Source: Pauljensenia sp018375675 | GTDB lineage: Bacteria > Actinomycetota > Actinomycetes > Actinomycetales > Actinomycetaceae | NCBI GenBank assembly: GCA_041432705.1 | Contig: JAPWAE010000005.1 | Location: forward strand, 124,001 to 188,000 | Reading direction: 5' to 3' | Length of the DNA stretch: 64,000 bases | Shown here: one piece after another, positions 61,459 through 64,000 of the stretch | Layout of the letters: every line of letters starts with the position of its first letter | How positions within the stretch are numbered: the stretch's first letter is position 1 | Position numbers and translations under genes: made by a program | Notes under the pieces: generated by a model | Told to the model about the DNA's origin: nothing | Databases searched by the model: none | The model's input: the letters and a program-made list of their open reading frames with translations, nothing else

Positions 61459-62898
61459 TTAGTACCAGCCCACGGCGTTGGAGTGCGCCCATGCGGAGCA
61501 GGGCGTGCCGTAGCGGCCCTTGATGTAGCCGATACCCCAGTTGATCTGAGTGATCGGGTTGGTGCGCCAGTCAGCGCCGGCCGAGGCCATCTTGGAGCCC
61601 GGCAGCGACTGCGGGATGCCATACGCGCCCGACGAGGCGTTCTCAGCGTAGGGGTTCCACTGCGACTCGCGGTTCCACAGGAGGACCAGGCACTGGTACT
61701 CGCTGTCGCCCCAGCCCTGGGCTGCGACGAGGGGCTTGGCCAGCGAACGCGGATCCTCACCGGAGTAGTTCGTGGGGACGGCGCCGGCGGCAGCAGCGGC
61801 GGCAGCAGCGGCGGCAGCCGTAGCAGCGTCCGCGTTCTTCGTGTCGGCTGCGATCGCGGCGATCTCTTCCTTCGTGGAGATCGTGCCGAGCTTCGCGCGG
61901 TAGCGCACGGAGGTCGTGCCGTCCGCCTCAACCTTTTCCTCGAGGGTGGCCTTCGGGTCAATGCCGGCGGCGACGAGGGCGGCCGGGGTGGCCTCCTTCG
62001 TCCCCTCACTGCGCACCTGGGTGACGGGCTGGGACGTGGAGTGCTCGGTGATCGGCACGGAGGTCAGGACCTCGTCACCCTTCTTCTCCTGCCACACGGT
62101 CCACGTGGTCGCGCCATTGACGCCGGCCGTCGTCACCTGGGACTCGCCGACGAAGAGGTCGGAGCTGGTCGTCGTCGTCTCGCTGAAGGGGATCTCGACG
62201 GTCTCGGTGGCCTCACCGCGGGTGACGCGGCTGACGTTGATCGACAGCTCGCCGGCCTCGCCCGTCGTGACGTTCACGCGGTCGAGTGGGTGCACGGAGA
62301 CGCCGGAGGCCTCGAGGATCGCGCGGGCGTCCTGTCCGGGACGTGCGGCGACCTCGCGCGTCGTGCCATCCACCGTGACGACGACATTGCGAGCGCGCGA
62401 CACGAGCGGGGTGAGCTCATCTCGCGACGAGGAACGGTCTGCGGCGAGGCTGACAGCCGAGCCCAGCGGGGCGGCGTCCGCGAGGATCGCATCGGCCGAC
62501 GAGGCCGTGGTCCACAGGGTGCGGGTCTGGCCGTCGACGGTGACCGTGTACGGCTTGGAGGTGCGCACGACGATCGTGTCGCCGTCGCGCACGGCCTCAC
62601 CGGTGCCGGGCTGCACGAGGTCGTTGCTGCCAACGCTCACGCCCGCGGCATGCAACGCGTCCCCGACGGTGTTACCCCAGGAGGTCACGGGGCGCGAGAC
62701 GCCGTTGACCTCGAGCATGACGGATGTGTGCGAGGAGGCGACACCGACGCCGGCGACGCCGAGGACACCCGCCGAGGCGAGGGCGGCGACGCCGAGGACG
62801 ATGCGCGGGGAAGGCGCGAAGGAACGCACGTGGGCGCCCAGGACGTGCAGGGCGCTTGCGGCGGACGCACTCAGGGAGGTGCTCAGGTGGCGGTTCAC
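61459..62898 (-). CDS. Resuscitation-factor-like protein: DUF348, G5, transglycosylase-like end
   Basis: This 479-residue protein has a signal/anchor helix (about 33-55) and two or three DUF348 units (for example TVGDALHAAGVSVG, then ILEASGVSVHPLDRV). A G5 domain follows (about 215-290, with VEIPFSETTTTSSDL), then an Ala-rich linker. The C-terminal lytic-transglycosylase-type domain contains WNRESQWNPYAENASSGAYG, then IPQSLPGSKMA and WGIGYIKGRYG. The catalytic Glu is likely the one in NRESQWN. It should cut peptidoglycan near the membrane during growth or wake-up. It lies directly downstream of an rpfB-like gene and probably arose by duplication of the N-terminal part. Confidence 0.82.
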   Translation of the reverse strand: MNRHLSTSLSASAASALHVLGAHVRSFAPSPRIVLGVAALASAGVLGVAGVGVASSHTSVMLEVNGVSRPVTSWGNTVGDALHAAGVSVGSNDLVQPGTGEAVRDGDTIVVRTSKPYTVTVDGQTRTLWTTASSADAILADAAPLGSAVSLAADRSSSRDELTPLVSRARNVVVTVDGTTREVAARPGQDARAILEASGVSVHPLDRVNVTTGEAGELSINVSRVTRGEATETVEIPFSETTTTSSDLFVGESQVTTAGVNGATTWTVWQEKKGDEVLTSVPITEHSTSQPVTQVRSEGTKEATPAALVAAGIDPKATLEEKVEADGTTSVRYRAKLGTISTKEEIAAIAADTKNADAATAAAAAAAAAAAGAVPTNYSGEDPRSLAKPLVAAQGWGDSEYQCLVLLWNRESQWNPYAENASSGAYGIPQSLPGSKMASAGADWRTNPITQINWGIGYIKGRYGTPCSAWAHSNAVGWY

Positions 62899-62947
62899 GA
62901 TTCTCCAGTTACTCGCTATTGGTACTGCCGGTCAGCTTAACGTGCAC

Positions 62948-62985
62948 GCACGCGGGCGCGCCAGGGTCTGGCCGCGCCCGCGTGC
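62948..62985 (-). terminator. Terminator of the rpfB-like gene
   Basis: Perfect 13-nt arms gcacgcgggcgcg and cgcgcccgcgtgc enclose a 12-nt loop just past the stop on the minus strand. Confidence 0.75.
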
Positions 62986-62994
62986 AATGTCACG

Positions 62995-64000
62995 TCAGAC
63001 GAGGCCCAGCTTGTAGGCGCAGCCCCACTGGCCCCAACCGGCGCGCTGCTGGAGCATGCGCGCACGCATGGTCTGCTCCTCCGCGGAGGCGTCGGAGGGC
63101 AGGCCGGAGCCGCCCACGGAACGCCAGGTCGGCAGAGAGAACTGGTACATGCCGTAGTAGCCGTTGCCCGTGTTGATCGACGGGTTGCCGCCGGACTCGC
63201 ACTGGGCGATGGCCGCCCAGATCGCAGCGTCGTCTCCGGAGACGACGGCGGGAGCGGAGGCAGACGAACCGGACGAGGAGGAACCCGAAGAATCAGACGA
63301 GGAGGAGCTGGACGACGCATCGTCGGCCTTCTTCGCCTTCGCGCCCTTGGAGACGATGCGCTTGGTGGGCTCGGTACGGGTCGTGGACAGAACGGCGGAG
63401 ACGGTGACGTTTCCATCGATGGTCTCCTGGTAGGTCTCGGTCACCTCGGAGCCGGCAGCGCCTTCCTGCACGGTCTTCTCGGTGCCCTCTTCGGCCTCGG
63501 CATCCTCACGTTCTTCGGTCTCGTACGGGATCTCGGTCGTGGTGGACACAGCGCCACGCACGACGCGCGCGACGCGCAGGGTGGCCTCGCCGCCGTTGTG
63601 CTCCATGGTGACGCGGTCGATCGGACCGGCGCTGACGCCGGCCTTCTCGAGGATCGCGGTCGTGCCCTCGTCGGAGGAGACGACGACGTCCGTCGTGGTG
63701 CCGTCGGCGACGACGTGGACGGTCTGGCCGGCCTCGGCAACGGGCATCTCGGTGCGGGTGTAGGAACGGTCGGCTGCCATGGACGCGTCGGAAGCCGGCA
63801 GGGCCGAGAGCACGCCGGAAATCGACGAGGCCGTGGACCATGCCGTGGTCTGGTTGCCGTCGACCGTCACGTTGTACTCGGTCGCGGTGCGCACGACGAC
63901 GGTGTTACCGCTCGCGACGGTCTGGTTGGAGGCGGGGGCGACGAGGTCGTGGTCGCCGACGGTCACGCCCGCGCTGTGCAGAGCATCGCCGGCGGTCGTG
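62995..64000 (-). CDS. rpfB: RpfB-like resuscitation-promoting factor (5' part outside window)
   Basis: The C-terminal 334 residues are visible and the frame is open to the window edge. From the edge inward there are DUF348 units (GDALHSAGVTVGDHD, then ILEKAGVSAGPIDRV), a G5 domain (TEIPYETEEREDAEAEEG) and a Ser-rich linker. The end carries an Rpf transglycosylase-like domain with AAIAQCESGGNPSINTGN and GYYGMYQFSLPTWRSVGG. The Glu in QCESGGN is the expected catalytic acid. RpfB next to ksgA and ispE is the standard actinobacterial order; here a second Rpf-like gene and DUF4230 are inserted. Confidence 0.88.
   Translation of the reverse strand, partial: TTAGDALHSAGVTVGDHDLVAPASNQTVASGNTVVVRTATEYNVTVDGNQTTAWSTASSISGVLSALPASDASMAADRSYTRTEMPVAEAGQTVHVVADGTTTDVVVSSDEGTTAILEKAGVSAGPIDRVTMEHNGGEATLRVARVVRGAVSTTTEIPYETEEREDAEAEEGTEKTVQEGAAGSEVTETYQETIDGNVTVSAVLSTTRTEPTKRIVSKGAKAKKADDASSSSSSSDSSGSSSSGSSASAPAVVSGDDAAIWAAIAQCESGGNPSINTGNGYYGMYQFSLPTWRSVGGSGLPSDASAEEQTMRARMLQQRAGWGQWGCAYKLGLV

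Overview
The window is about 64 kb of high-GC, gene-dense chromosome from an actinobacterium. The best fit is an oral Actinomyces/Schaalia-type organism. This rests on several things: long blocks of gene order shared with other Actinobacteria (adnA-adnB, DUF3107, MiaE-like ferritin fold and DEAD helicase; rpfB-ksgA-ispE; rplY-prs-glmU-TetR; dapE-LOG-DUF3117), LAxTG sortase substrates, G5/DUF348 resuscitation-factor-like proteins, DUF1003, DUF1540 and actinobacterial Mrp. A phosphorylcholine operon and a probable GH87 alpha-1,3-glucanase fit a mucosal or dental-biofilm habitat. The species name is an inference, not something read from the sequence.

Layout. (1) 100-7373: a phosphorylcholine operon read as one + strand unit: an HTH-LicC-LicA fusion, the LicB choline importer, two LicD phosphocholine transferases, a TacF/Wzx-like flippase and a GT4 glycosyltransferase. 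Together these predict choline uptake, activation to CDP-choline, transfer to a glycan and export. (2) 7374-8416: a repeat-rich gap. (3) 8417-11700: a decayed inositol locus, with an intact MFS sugar porter and a GntR/HutC regulator next to short remnants of iolA and probably a transaldolase-family gene. (4) 11879-21552: the AdnAB helicase-nuclease, DUF3107, a MiaE-like ferritin-fold protein and a DEAD-box RNA helicase. (5) 21553-25512: a cluster of mosaic inverted arrays, an AT-rich orphan membrane protein, an ankyrin protein and a membrane-anchored AlbA_2 protein. (6) 25598-27520: a YtrA/ABC exporter operon with a palindromic operator. (7) 27691-32853: glycogen phosphorylase and two LAxTG surface proteins.

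(8) 33054-37239: MarC and PHP phosphoesterase genes, then an asparagine permease-asparaginase pair. (9) 37366-42750: PepP, a stress protein, an MgtE-like regulator without a channel, DUF1003 and Mrp. (10) 42946-49354: an O-methyltransferase, DUF3117, LOG, DapE, a degenerate phosphohexomutase, a BMP lipoprotein and a mannose-1-P guanylyltransferase. (11) 49433-64000: L25, Prs, a GlmU lacking its acetyltransferase part, tRNA-Gln, TetR, DUF1540, the GH87-like enzyme, Uup, IspE, KsgA, DUF4230 and two Rpf-like proteins, the last cut by the window edge.

The most unusual structure is a family of intergenic arrays at 8169-8276, 21645-22241 and 60860-61297 (with a 42-nt relative at 7861-8023). In each, several direct copies of a motif at a fixed 19-20 nt period are followed by inverted copies at the same period. 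The motif differs between most arrays, but the two arms within an array match. They look like long rod-shaped hairpins or paired binding-site arrays. I do not recognise them as any described element.
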